A stretch of DNA of 64,000 nt, from assembly GCF_001429295.1 (NCBI RefSeq), contig NZ_LMJL01000007.1, positions 186,381 through 250,380 of the forward strand, in the 5' to 3' direction. Shown here piece by piece: positions 18,526 through 27,433 of the stretch. Both the position numbers and the translations under genes were made by a program. The DNA is from Flavobacterium sp. Root935 (GTDB lineage Bacteria > Bacteroidota > Bacteroidia > Flavobacteriales > Flavobacteriaceae). Each line of letters starts with the position of its first letter. Within the stretch, counting starts at the first letter, position 1. A model generated the notes under the pieces. That model had not been told where the DNA came from. It saw only the letters and a list, made by a program, of their open reading frames with translations, and searched no databases.

Positions 18526-19281
18526 TTAAATATTTTTCTTCACAATCGTAGAAGATGCCTGCGCCGTACTCATAACTACCAAGTCTGCGATATTAACATG
18601 ATAAGGCCTTGAAACTACAAAATGAATAATATCAGCAATATCTTCGGCCTGCAGCGGATCAAATCCTTTGTACACGTTTGCGGCTCTTTCGACATCTCCT
18701 TTAAAACGAACTTCACTGAATTCTGTTGCAACCATTCCCGGATGAATTCCTCCAACTCTGATTCCGAAAGGATTTAAATCAATTCGCATTCCTGCAGTTA
18801 TAGCATCAACGGCATGTTTCGAACCGCAATATACGTTTCCGTTTGGGTAAACTTCTTTCGCAGCAGTAGAACCAATATTAATAATATGTCCAGATTGTCT
18901 TTCAACCATTTGCGGAATTATCGCTTTTGAAACATACAAAAGTCCTTTTACATTAATGTCAATCATAGCATCCCAATCGTCTAAATCTCCATTTTGAATC
19001 GGATCTAAACCGTGGGCATTACCAGCGTTATTAATTAAAACGTCAATCGTAGAAAAATCGTTTGGCAAAGCACCTATTTTTTCTAAAACCTCCTCTTTGT
19101 TACGAACATCAAATGCTAAAGAATGCACTTCTGTAAAAGCAGAAAGTTCTTTTTGAAGTTCTTCCAAACGGTCTTTACGTCTTCCGCAAAGAATAACTTT
19201 ATAATTGTTTTTTGCTAGAATTTGAGCGGTTGCCTTTCCAATTCCGCTTGTAGCACCAGTAATTAAAACTGTTTTTTTCAT
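18526..19281 (-). CDS. Short-chain dehydrogenase/reductase
   Basis: This is a classical SDR of 251 residues, an NAD(P)-dependent oxidoreductase of unknown substrate. The cofactor motif TGATSGIGKA is at residues 9-18, NNAG lies near 88, and the catalytic Tyr and Lys are in VYCGSKHAV. The nearest named group is the YdfG/serine-dehydrogenase-like SDRs, but I cannot be specific. The start at 19281 (MKKTVLITG) is preferred to an ATG 11 codons upstream because the Rossmann strand begins directly after it. Confidence 0.88.
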   Translation of the reverse strand: MKKTVLITGATSGIGKATAQILAKNNYKVILCGRRKDRLEELQKELSAFTEVHSLAFDVRNKEEVLEKIGALPNDFSTIDVLINNAGNAHGLDPIQNGDLDDWDAMIDINVKGLLYVSKAIIPQMVERQSGHIINIGSTAAKEVYPNGNVYCGSKHAVDAITAGMRIDLNPFGIRVGGIHPGMVATEFSEVRFKGDVERAANVYKGFDPLQAEDIADIIHFVVSRPYHVNIADLVVMSTAQASSTIVKKNI

Positions 19282-19299
19282 TTTAAATATTTTGTTTTT

Positions 19300-19427
19300 A
19301 ACACATAGAGGCATAGTTTACTTACTTTGAAAGGCATTTCATTTGCATAATTCATATAGCTATGTGTAAGTGAAACGCTAAAATTCTCTTTTCCAAAGCA
19401 ATCATAAATCTATGTTTCTATGTGTTT
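19300..19427. repeat. Echo repeat of the AACACATAGA word
   Basis: AACACATAGAGGCATAG (19300-19316) and ATCTATGTTTCTATGTGTTT (19408-19427) are inverse copies with a further half copy (CTATGTGT) near 19370. The whole spacer between the aldo/keto reductase and SDR genes can fold on itself. Confidence 0.7.
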
Positions 19428-19483
19428 ATTTTTTTCTACTCAGATAATACTGAATACTGTCACTGCGACTGAAAAACTAAAAA

Positions 19484-20359
19484 TTAAGGCACATCGTCGC
19501 CCATGCTTTCTGTCCAGATGGCGAACCAGTCTTCTGTATCCATTTCTAGTTCAACAGCTTTCATTAAAGATTGAATTCTAGCGATATTTACCGTTCCAGC
19601 AATAGGAATTACTTTTGCAGGATGTTTTAAAATCCAAGCCAATAAAAGCGTATCAGAACCTAAATGGTATTTTTCTACTAACGTTGAAAATAATTTTTTC
19701 AAACGGCGGGTTTGTTTAGTATCTTCTCTAAAAACAGTTCCAAGCGGATTCCATGACAACGGACGAATTCCGTGTGTCTGCATATAATCTAAACTTCCAT
19801 CTAACATTGCGTCATAATGCGTTGCAGAAAATTGTACTTGATTATAACTTACTTCTGTTTTCTGGCGAATTAATTCGGTTTGTGAACTGGTAAAATTCGA
19901 AAGTCCAAAATCAATAATTTTTCCTTCACCTTTTAATTTTTCAACCGCTTCTGCGATTTCGTCTGCCTGCATTAACGGACTTGGTCTGTGCAGTAAAAAA
20001 ACATCTACATAATCTGTTTTCAGTTTTTTCAAAGATCCTTCAACCGACTTAATAATATAGTCTTTCGAATAATCGTAATGTTTGATTTTGTTTTCAGGGC
20101 GTTTTTCAGCAATCATTTGAATACCGCACTTGGTAATTAATTGTAATTTTTCACGATCAATTTTACTGGCGTGAAAGGCTTTTCCAAAATCGGCTTCGGT
20201 CGTATAAGATCCGTAAATATCCGCGTGATCAAAAGTCGTAATTTTGTTTTCGATACTCACTTGTATCATGTTTTCCATTTCTTTGGTTGTAAGGTTTTTA
20301 TCCCAAACTCCCCAATTCATAGTGCCCGAAATTATAGGCGATAAGACCGTTTTGCTCAT
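19484..20359 (-). CDS. Aldo/keto reductase
   Basis: The 291-residue protein has the aldo/keto reductase barrel with the catalytic set visible as DHADIYGS (Asp, Tyr), ITKCGI (Lys) and LLHRPSP (His). The GLSNF element and the C-terminal PIAGTVNIARI (NADPH phosphate site) are present. It resembles the YdhF-type oxidoreductases. The physiological substrate is not known. The gene is divergent from moxR. Confidence 0.9.
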   Translation of the reverse strand: MSKTVLSPIISGTMNWGVWDKNLTTKEMENMIQVSIENKITTFDHADIYGSYTTEADFGKAFHASKIDREKLQLITKCGIQMIAEKRPENKIKHYDYSKDYIIKSVEGSLKKLKTDYVDVFLLHRPSPLMQADEIAEAVEKLKGEGKIIDFGLSNFTSSQTELIRQKTEVSYNQVQFSATHYDAMLDGSLDYMQTHGIRPLSWNPLGTVFREDTKQTRRLKKLFSTLVEKYHLGSDTLLLAWILKHPAKVIPIAGTVNIARIQSLMKAVELEMDTEDWFAIWTESMGDDVP

Positions 20360-20572
20360 AATAGTTATGCGTTATTTTTGGTAATAATTATGCTTTAATA
20401 AAACATAATCATCAAAGTTCTTAAAAATATAAAAATAGATTCACAATTAGTCCTTAAAATTAGGTCATTGGTCGAAGTTTTAACCATTCTTTAACATCTT
20501 ACTTCTTAAAAAATATTCAATTTGCACTCTCAAAAAACAGGCGTACAAATCAAGGTTTTTAAAAATATTTAT

Positions 20573-21577
20573 ATGGAAGAAAATACAACGACTTTAGACA
20601 TTAGAGCGATAAATGAAAAAATTGAAAGAGAAAGTGCTTTTATAGACCTTCTTACAATGGAAATGAACAAAGTTATTGTGGGCCAGAAACATATGGTCGA
20701 GCGTTTATTAATCGGATTGCTTGGACAAGGACATATTTTACTGGAAGGAGTTCCAGGTCTTGCAAAAACTTTAGCCATAAATACATTATCACAAGCGGTT
20801 CAAGGTTCTTTCAGCCGTATCCAGTTTACGCCGGATTTATTACCTGCCGATGTTATCGGAACCATGATTTACAATATTAAAGCAAATGAATTCTCTATTA
20901 AAAAGGGACCTATTTTTGCTAATTTCGTACTTGCCGATGAGATTAACCGTGCGCCGGCAAAGGTTCAATCAGCTTTATTAGAGGCAATGCAGGAAAAACA
21001 AGTTACCATTGGTGACACTACTTTTAAATTAGACCGTCCGTTTTTAGTACTTGCAACACAAAACCCAGTGGAACAAGAAGGAACATACCAGCTTCCAGAA
21101 GCACAAGTTGACCGTTTCATGCTGAAAACAGTTATTGACTACCCAAAAATTGATGAAGAGCGTTTTGTAATTCGCCAAAACTTAAAAGGATCTTACGAAA
21201 AAGTAAATCCTGTAGTTTCTGTTGAACAGATTCTACGTGCGCAAGAAGCAGTTCGTGAAGTTTACATGGACGAAAAAATTGAAAAATACATCCTAGATAT
21301 TATTTTCGCAACGCGTTACCCTGAAAAATACAAATTAGCCGACTTAAAACCGCTTATTAGTTTTGGAGCTTCTCCTCGTGGAAGTATCAACTTGGCTAAT
21401 GCTGCAAAATGTTACGCTTTTATCAAACGCCGCGGATATGTAATTCCAGAGGACGTTCGTGCTGTTGTTCACGATGTTTTACGTCACAGAGTTGGAATTA
21501 CTTACGAAGCAGAAGCAGAAAACATTACTTCTGTAGACATTATCAACAAAATCGTTAACGAGATTGAGGTACCTTAA
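20573..21577 (+). CDS. moxR: MoxR-family AAA+ ATPase
   Basis: MoxR ATPases act as chaperones with VWA-domain proteins, here the Bat proteins. The Walker A motif is GVPGLAKT and Walker B is LADEINRAPAK, followed by the arginine-containing TQNPVEQEGTYQLPEAQVDRF region. The length is 334 residues from the ATG at 20573; the longer frame uses a TTG 17 codons upstream that lacks conserved sequence. It heads the bat operon, where the ATPase would remodel the membrane VWA proteins encoded downstream. Confidence 0.93.
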   Translation: MEENTTTLDIRAINEKIERESAFIDLLTMEMNKVIVGQKHMVERLLIGLLGQGHILLEGVPGLAKTLAINTLSQAVQGSFSRIQFTPDLLPADVIGTMIYNIKANEFSIKKGPIFANFVLADEINRAPAKVQSALLEAMQEKQVTIGDTTFKLDRPFLVLATQNPVEQEGTYQLPEAQVDRFMLKTVIDYPKIDEERFVIRQNLKGSYEKVNPVVSVEQILRAQEAVREVYMDEKIEKYILDIIFATRYPEKYKLADLKPLISFGASPRGSINLANAAKCYAFIKRRGYVIPEDVRAVVHDVLRHRVGITYEAEAENITSVDIINKIVNEIEVP

Positions 21578-21583
21578 AAATTT

Positions 21584-21650
21584 GTTTCAAGTTTCAGGTT
21601 TCAAGTTGTTGCAAGACTAACTTGAAACTTTTAAACTTTAAACTTTAAAC
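21584..21650. repeat. Echo hairpin of the GTTTCAAGTTTCAGG family
   Basis: GTTTCAAGTTTCAGGTTTCA (from 21584) is answered by AACTTGAAAC (21619-21628) and AAACTTTAAAC words to 21650. The same family fills 61344-61500. It occupies the whole spacer between moxR and the DUF58 gene. Confidence 0.8.
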
Positions 21651-21657
21651 AAATAAA

Positions 21658-22521
21658 ATGGATACAAAAGAGCTTTTAAAAAAAGTACGGAAAATAGAAA
21701 TCAAAACGAAAAGACTGAGCAATCATATCTTTTCGGGAGAATACCACTCTTCATTTAAAGGACGAGGAATGACGTTTAGCGAGGTGCGTCAATACCAATA
21801 CGGAGATGATATTCGTAACATCGATTGGAATGTGACCGCACGCTATAACGAAGCTCACGTTAAAGTATTTGAAGAAGAACGCGAATTGACCATGGTTCTA
21901 ATGGTTGATATTTCGGGTTCGGAATCTTTTGGTTCTAAAAATCAATTCAAGAAAGACATCGTAACCGAAATTGCGGCAACGATGGCTTTTTCGGCTACAC
22001 AGAATAATGACAAAATTGGTTTAATATTATTTTCTGATACTGTAGAACTATATATTCCGCCAAAAAAAGGACGTTCGCACGTGCTTCGCATCATTCGCGA
22101 ATTGATCGAATTTGAACCAAAAAGCAATAAAACAGACATTGCACAGGCTCTAAAGTTTTTATCTGGAACTCAAAAGAAGAAAGCCATTATTTTCATGATT
22201 TCAGATTTCATGTCTGATTCTTATGAGCATACTTTAAAAATTGCTTCCAAAAAACACGACATTACAGGTGTTCGAGTATACGATATCCGCGAAGAAAAAA
22301 TTCCAAATTTAGGAATGGTACCAATGCTGGATGCTGAAACTGGAAAAATACAATTGGTTGATACAGGTTCAAAAACAGTTCGTCTAAATTATGAGAAACA
22401 TTATCAAGACAAATTGAATTATTTTAAAGATACATTCCGTAAATCTGGAGCAGGAATTGTAAATACCAGAGTAGACGAAAATTACGTTACTAAACTATTA
22501 GGCTATTTCAAATCACGATAA
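21658..22521 (+). CDS. DUF58 protein of the Bat locus
   Basis: DUF58 proteins accompany MoxR and VWA proteins. The 287-residue protein contains the family sequence FKGRGMTFSEVRQYQYGDDIRNIDWNVTARYNE at residues 35-68, and a VWA-like fold with DISGSE near residue 85 in place of the full DxSxS motif. It lacks membrane segments and probably works on the cytoplasmic side. It follows moxR after a hairpin spacer of 80 bases and is part of the same operon. Confidence 0.88.
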   Translation: MDTKELLKKVRKIEIKTKRLSNHIFSGEYHSSFKGRGMTFSEVRQYQYGDDIRNIDWNVTARYNEAHVKVFEEERELTMVLMVDISGSESFGSKNQFKKDIVTEIAATMAFSATQNNDKIGLILFSDTVELYIPPKKGRSHVLRIIRELIEFEPKSNKTDIAQALKFLSGTQKKKAIIFMISDFMSDSYEHTLKIASKKHDITGVRVYDIREEKIPNLGMVPMLDAETGKIQLVDTGSKTVRLNYEKHYQDKLNYFKDTFRKSGAGIVNTRVDENYVTKLLGYFKSR

Positions 22522-22536
22522 AAATCTGGCAATTTT

Positions 22537-22583
22537 GATTAACAAATCAAAAATCGTTAATCTAAAATCAACAATCGTTAATC
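22537..22583. repeat. GTTAATC echo repeat
   Basis: GATTAAC (22537-22543) is answered by GTTAATC at 22556-22562 and 22577-22583, within a direct repeat AATCGTTAATC. It fills the 64-base spacer before the next gene. Confidence 0.6.
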
Positions 22584-22585
22584 AA

Positions 22586-24220
22586 ATGAAATTTAAACTT
22601 TATATATTTTTATTGTTCTTTTCTACTATGATTTTTGCCCAGCAGAAACCAGTAGAAACAAGCATTGATACCACAAAAAACAAAATTGGTGCAGAGTTTA
22701 AACTGACACTTAAAACTGTTGTAAACTCAAAATCAAAAGTTGAATTTCCGAAACTTAAGAATATTGGTGCTTTAGAAGTAATTCAGTCTTATCCAGTTGA
22801 TACGGTTAAGAAAGATGACACTTACGAGTTAATCAAAAAATATGGTTTAACGCAGTTTGATTCTGGTCGTTATACAATTCCAAGCATCAAAATTTTAATT
22901 GATAAAAAACCTTTCTTTACAGATTCTATCAAAGTTGAAGTAGCCAATGTAAAAGTGGATACTTTACAGCAGAAAATGTATGATATTAAAGATATTTCTT
23001 CTGTAGATGAAGGAATGGGAAATTGGTGGATTTATGTTTTGATTCTTTTAGTAATTATCGGAATTGGGGCTTTTGTTTACTGGTACGTTAAAAAACGCCA
23101 GCTGAAAAAAATTGAAGAGGAAGTTTATAAAACCCCTATCGAAAAAGCGACAAGTTTATTAAACAGCTTAGAGAAAAAAGAACTTGTTCAAAAAGGAGAA
23201 ATTAAAGAATACTACAGCGAATTAACAGATATCGCTAGAAATTATATCGAAGAAGCTATCCATATTCCAGCAATGGAAAGTACAACTTCTGAATTGATTC
23301 AGGCAATTAGAACAGCCTCAACTCAAAAGAAAATGACGCTTACGCCGGAAACGGTTGAGAATTTAGAACGTGTTTTACGTCAAGCCGATTTGGTAAAATT
23401 TGCAAAATCTAAACCATTAGAATTTGAAATTACAGAAGACAGAAACAAAATTCAGAAAGTAATTTTAACGCTGGATAATGCAATCCCGACAGAAGTTCCA
23501 GAAGATGTTGAAGATCAATTATTGAATGAAGCGCAAAGACAAAAACAAATTCAAGCACAGCTTCGTAAAAAACGAAATGCACGAATTGGTTATGCCGTTG
23601 CTGCCGTTGTGTTTTTATTAACGGCAACGACAACTTATTTCGTGGTTACTAAAGGTTTCAATTATGTAAAAGACAATATAATTGGTCATCCTTCTAAAGA
23701 ATTATTAGAAGGCGAATGGGTAAAAAGTGCATATGGAAATCCAGCCGTTCTTATTGAAACTCCAAAAGTTTTAAAAAGAGTTGATACAGAAAAAGTACTG
23801 CCAAAAGAAGCAATGGCATTAATTAAAGAAATGCAGCTTTTTGTATACGGCAGTATGATTGACAATTTCTATATTGCAGTTTCTACAAGTAAATTTAAAC
23901 AGCCAACAGATATAGATTTATCTAAAGCGCTTGAAGGTTCATTAAAAATTATTGAAGCTCAAGGCGGACAAAATATTATTGTAAAACAAGAAGATTTTCA
24001 AACTAATGAAGGTATTCAGGGAGTAAAAGGTTACGGAACAATGACTATTCTGAACCCAGAAACTAAAACGAGTACAAAAGCATATTATGAGTTATTGCTT
24101 TTCAAGCAAGATCAAGGTTTACAGCAAATCCTGATTTTACATGAAGAAGGTGATACGTATGCTAATGAAATCACAACCCGAGTATTAAATTCTGTTGAAC
24201 TTCAAAGAGCAAGCAACTAA
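22586..24220 (+). CDS. Bat-locus membrane protein, BatD/DUF4381-like
   Basis: The protein has a signal peptide (MKFKLYIFLLFFSTMIFAQ), a periplasmic beta-rich domain to about residue 140 (GRYTIPSIKILI), a membrane segment (WWIYVLILLVIIGIGAFVYWYV), a cytoplasmic helical stretch containing IKEYYSELTDIARNYIE, and a second membrane segment (YAVAAVVFLLTATTTYFVV) with a C-terminal domain. It resembles DUF4381/BatD parts found in Bat clusters. The ATG at 22586 is chosen over a TTG 17 codons upstream in the repeat spacer. Its stop codon overlaps the batA start (TAATG), so translation is coupled. Confidence 0.75.
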   Translation: MKFKLYIFLLFFSTMIFAQQKPVETSIDTTKNKIGAEFKLTLKTVVNSKSKVEFPKLKNIGALEVIQSYPVDTVKKDDTYELIKKYGLTQFDSGRYTIPSIKILIDKKPFFTDSIKVEVANVKVDTLQQKMYDIKDISSVDEGMGNWWIYVLILLVIIGIGAFVYWYVKKRQLKKIEEEVYKTPIEKATSLLNSLEKKELVQKGEIKEYYSELTDIARNYIEEAIHIPAMESTTSELIQAIRTASTQKKMTLTPETVENLERVLRQADLVKFAKSKPLEFEITEDRNKIQKVILTLDNAIPTEVPEDVEDQLLNEAQRQKQIQAQLRKKRNARIGYAVAAVVFLLTATTTYFVVTKGFNYVKDNIIGHPSKELLEGEWVKSAYGNPAVLIETPKVLKRVDTEKVLPKEAMALIKEMQLFVYGSMIDNFYIAVSTSKFKQPTDIDLSKALEGSLKIIEAQGGQNIIVKQEDFQTNEGIQGVKGYGTMTILNPETKTSTKAYYELLLFKQDQGLQQILILHEEGDTYANEITTRVLNSVELQRASN

Positions 24221-25221
24221 TGAGTAAGATCACTTTTTTAAATCCAGAATTTCTTTGGTTGTTCCTTTTAATTCCGATTGCTATAATTTGGTTTTTATTG
24301 AAACGCAACCAGCAGTTGGCTACTTTAAAAATGAGCTCGACCGCAGGTTTTCAAAACAGCGAATCTTTATTGGTCAAATTAAGACCGTGCTTATATGTTT
24401 TTAGAATTTTAGCTTTAAGCTCATTAATCATTGCATTGGCACGTCCAAGAACTGTAGATATCAGCAATCAAACCAAAACAACAAAAGGTATTGATATTGT
24501 AATGGCAATTGACGTTTCTGGATCTATGCTGGCAAAAGATTTAAAGCCTAATCGTATGGAAGCTTTGAAAAGAGTTGCTGCCGATTTCGTTGAAGAAAGA
24601 CCAAATGACAGAATCGGATTGGTTTTATATGCTTCTGAAGCTTATACTAAAACTCCTGTTACAAGCGATAAAGCAATTATTCTTGAAGCCATAAAAGGTA
24701 TTAAATACGATACAGTTCTCCAAGACGGAACGGGAATTGGAATGGGATTAGCAACTGCGGTAAATCGTTTAAAAGATAGTAAAGCCAAAAGCCGTGTAAT
24801 TATTTTACTTACCGATGGTGTAAATAATGCCGGATTTATCGAGCCGGAAACTGCTGCCGACATTGCCAAACAATACGGAATAAAAGTATATACAATTGGT
24901 CTTGGTACAAACGGTATGGCTGAATCTCCATACGCATACGCACCAAACGGAGGTTTCTTATTCAAAATGCAAAAAGTTGAAATCGACGAAAGACTGATGA
25001 AAAATATTGCCCGCAAAACAGACGGAACCTATTTTAGAGCAACAAGCAACGATAGATTAGCTGAGATCTATAAGTCAATCAACAAACTGGAAACAACGGA
25101 AATTCAGGAATTGAAGTTCTATGATTATGATGAAAAATACAGAGGTTTTGTTTTATTTGCAGCCTTTTTATTATTGCTTGAAGTTGGCTTAAGAAATACA
25201 GTTTACAGAAGCTTTATTTAA
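24220..25221 (+). CDS. batA: BatA, membrane VWA protein
   Basis: BatA is an inner-membrane protein with an exposed VWA domain, described in aerotolerance (Bat) operons. Residues 1-80 contain two membrane segments (FLWLFLLIPIAIIWFLL and an alanine/leucine-rich one), then the metal site DVSGSM near residue 97, followed by TDGVNNAG. A third membrane segment is at the C-terminus (FVLFAAFLLLLEVGL). The length of 333 residues fits the family. Its start overlaps the preceding stop by one base. Confidence 0.9.
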   Translation: MSKITFLNPEFLWLFLLIPIAIIWFLLKRNQQLATLKMSSTAGFQNSESLLVKLRPCLYVFRILALSSLIIALARPRTVDISNQTKTTKGIDIVMAIDVSGSMLAKDLKPNRMEALKRVAADFVEERPNDRIGLVLYASEAYTKTPVTSDKAIILEAIKGIKYDTVLQDGTGIGMGLATAVNRLKDSKAKSRVIILLTDGVNNAGFIEPETAADIAKQYGIKVYTIGLGTNGMAESPYAYAPNGGFLFKMQKVEIDERLMKNIARKTDGTYFRATSNDRLAEIYKSINKLETTEIQELKFYDYDEKYRGFVLFAAFLLLLEVGLRNTVYRSFI

Positions 25222-25227
25222 AATCAA

Positions 25228-25375
25228 AAAATTCCAAATTTTAAAATTCCAAATTCCAAGTTGAAATTGAGAATCTAAAATTGGATACTTAAATAATAAA
25301 AGCAAAAGTTAAAATTTGAAAGATTGAAATTTAATAACTCCAAAGTTTGGAATTTGGATTTTCAATATTGGAATT
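25228..25375. repeat. AATTCCAA/TTGGAATT echo spacer
   Basis: The 165-base spacer between batA and batB contains AATTCCAA words in its first part (around 25230-25260) and TTTGGAATTTGGA and TTGGAATTT words in its last part (around 25345-25378), forming a long imperfect stem. These are the same words as the hairpins at 3192 and 30005. Confidence 0.7.
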
Positions 25376-25386
25376 TAAGAAAATTT

Positions 25387-26421
25387 ATGGAATTAGACGA
25401 AAAAAAATATTTATATCTCTTATTACTACTCCCAATTGTGGTGTGTATTTTCCTTTTCAATATGTATTGGAAAAGAAGAAAACAACGCGAATTTGGTGAT
25501 TTGGAAATGGTAAAAAGATTGAGTCCAGAGAAATCAGTTTTTAAACCTGTTTTAAAAATAGTTGTGATTCTTTTGGCGCTTACCTGCCTAATTATTGGTT
25601 TGGTTAACCCAAAGATTGGAACCAAAATGGAAACTGTTAAACGAGAAGGTATTGATATTGTTTTTGCAGTCGATGTTTCTAAAAGTATGCTTGCCGAAGA
25701 CATTGCACCAAGCCGTTTAGATAAGAGTAAACAATTAGTCTCTCAGATCATTAACAACTTAGGAAGTGACAGAATTGGGATTGTGGCATACGCGGGGAGC
25801 GCCTTTCCTGTTTTACCGATAACATCAGATTACAGTGTTGCCAAAATGTTCTTGCAAAGTATGAGTCCAGATATGGTTTCCTCACAAGGAACATCGTTAG
25901 ATGAAGCAATCCGATTATCTTCAACTTATTTTGATGAAAAAAGTAAAACCAGCAAATTATTAATTCTAATTTCTGACGGAGAAGATCATTCTGAAGGTGC
26001 TGCCGCTGCTGCAGAAGAAGCCAATAAATTAGGAATGAAAATCATTACGATTGGTGTTGGAACAGAACGAGGAGGAACAATTCCTTTAAAAGAAAATGGT
26101 GTTGTAAGAGGTTACCAAAAAGATCAAAACGGACAAACCGTAACCACAAAATTAAATCAAGAAGGTTTAAAAACGATTGCAAAAGCAACTAAAGGTGGTT
26201 ATGTTTACGGTGGAAGCACTAAAGAAGTTTTAGAATATGTAAAAAATGCTTTGAACAACATTCAGAAAACAGAATTTGAAGCAACGCAAATGGCCGAATT
26301 TCAATCGCAGTTTCAGTGGTTTATCGGATTTGCATTTTTATTACTGTTTCTAGACATTTTCTTATTAGAAAGAAAAACAAGCTGGATCAAAGAATTGGAT
26401 TTATTTAACGAAAAGAAATAA
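25387..26421 (+). CDS. batB: BatB, membrane VWA protein
   Basis: The 344-residue protein parallels BatA: N-terminal membrane segments (YLLLLLPIVVCIFLFNMYW and ILLALTCLIIGLVNP), a VWA domain with metal motif DVSKSM, then ISDGEDHSEGA, and a C-terminal membrane segment (WFIGFAFLLLFLDIFLL). It probably acts with BatA and MoxR in the envelope. The ATG at 25387 is preferred to a TTG 21 codons upstream, because the extra residues would be encoded by the repeat spacer. Confidence 0.9.
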   Translation: MELDEKKYLYLLLLLPIVVCIFLFNMYWKRRKQREFGDLEMVKRLSPEKSVFKPVLKIVVILLALTCLIIGLVNPKIGTKMETVKREGIDIVFAVDVSKSMLAEDIAPSRLDKSKQLVSQIINNLGSDRIGIVAYAGSAFPVLPITSDYSVAKMFLQSMSPDMVSSQGTSLDEAIRLSSTYFDEKSKTSKLLILISDGEDHSEGAAAAAEEANKLGMKIITIGVGTERGGTIPLKENGVVRGYQKDQNGQTVTTKLNQEGLKTIAKATKGGYVYGGSTKEVLEYVKNALNNIQKTEFEATQMAEFQSQFQWFIGFAFLLLFLDIFLLERKTSWIKELDLFNEKK

Positions 26422-26430
26422 AAAAAGTTA

Positions 26431-26532
26431 GCCACAAATTGCTCGAATTTACACGAAAACAAATTGGTTATTTTGTGAAATTCAAACACAAAAAAACAAA
26501 ACTAATTAGTGTCAATTACTGAGATTCGTGGC
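26431..26532. repeat. GCCAC...GTGGC imperfect hairpin spacer
   Basis: The 24-base segments at 26431-26454 and 26509-26532 are imperfect inverse copies (about two thirds matching), beginning GCCAC and ending GTGGC. They lie between batB and batC. Confidence 0.6.
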
Positions 26533-26553
26533 AAACAAAAATAAAAAACAAGA

Positions 26554-27327
26554 ATGAAAAATTTACTTCTTTATATTTTACTAACGGTTTCTTTGGCAGT
26601 TTCTGCCCAAGAGAAAGACAAATCATTGCCTGCTGCCAATGAAGAATATAAACAGAATAAATTTGTTGATGCTGAGGCAAACTATAGAATTTCGGAATCA
26701 AAATTTCCTAAAAGATCAACAGCGCCATATAATTTAGGAAATACTATTTATAGACAAAATCAAGTTTCAGAGGCTAAGTTTGCTTACGCGAAAGCAATAA
26801 AAAATGCCAAAACCAGACCTGAAAAACACAAAGCTTATCATAATCTTGGAAACGTTTTCATGAAAGAGAAAGATTATACGCAGGCAGTTGAAGCATACAA
26901 ACAAGCTTTACGTAATGATCCGACAGATGATGAAACACGTTATAACTATGCTTACGCGAAACAAAAATTAAAAGAGAATCCGCCGAAAAACGATAAAAAC
27001 AAAGACAAGAATAAGGATAAGGACAAAGACAAGGATAAAAACAAAGATAAAGACAAGGACAAGAATAAAGATAATAAGGACAAAGACAAGGATAAAAAAG
27101 ACGATAAAGGCGACAAAGATAAAGACAAAAAAGACGGTAAAAACGATCCGAAGAAAGACGACAAGTCTGACAATCAAGGACAGCCAAAACCGCAGCCTGG
27201 AGGAATATCAAAAGAACGTGTCCAAAATTTATTAGATGCCGTTAACAATGAAGAAAAGAAAATTCAGGATAAAGTAAACGCGCAGAAGGTAAAAGGCAAT
27301 CCTAAGAAAACAGAAAAAGACTGGTAA
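26554..27327 (+). CDS. batC: BatC, TPR protein with charged Lys/Asp repeat
   Basis: The 257-residue protein has a signal peptide (MKNLLLYILLTVSLAVSAQ) and tetratricopeptide repeats at about residues 25-140 (APYNLGNTIYRQNQVSEAKFAYAKAI; HNLGNVFMKEKDYTQAVEAYKQAL). After residue 148 about 70 residues are almost only Lys, Asp and Asn in a KDKN/KDKD pattern, encoded by degenerate GATAAAGACAAG repeats. It would act as a periplasmic adaptor in the Bat complex. The low-complexity segment likely varies in length between strains. Confidence 0.85.
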   Translation: MKNLLLYILLTVSLAVSAQEKDKSLPAANEEYKQNKFVDAEANYRISESKFPKRSTAPYNLGNTIYRQNQVSEAKFAYAKAIKNAKTRPEKHKAYHNLGNVFMKEKDYTQAVEAYKQALRNDPTDDETRYNYAYAKQKLKENPPKNDKNKDKNKDKDKDKDKNKDKDKDKNKDNKDKDKDKKDDKGDKDKDKKDGKNDPKKDDKSDNQGQPKPQPGGISKERVQNLLDAVNNEEKKIQDKVNAQKVKGNPKKTEKDW

Positions 27328-27332
27328 AATAA

Positions 27333-27409
27333 GTTTAATCGTTTAACCGTTAATTTGTTTATTTGATCAAGTAAAACGGATTAAACAAATAACGATTAAA
27401 CGATTTAAC
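27333..27409. repeat. GTTTAATCGTTTAA hairpin spacer
   Basis: The segment at 27333-27360 and the inverse copy at 27383-27409 match along about 27 bases with one gap. A further direct copy of ACGATTAAAC follows before the batD start. It fills the batC-batD spacer. Confidence 0.8.
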
Positions 27410-27433
27410 ATAAAAAAACGATTAAACAATTAA

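Noticed and set aside
26858-27211. Minus-strand Cys/Tyr/Leu-rich frames opposite batC
   Set aside because: They are the complement of the Lys/Asp repeat of BatC and have no start or family features.
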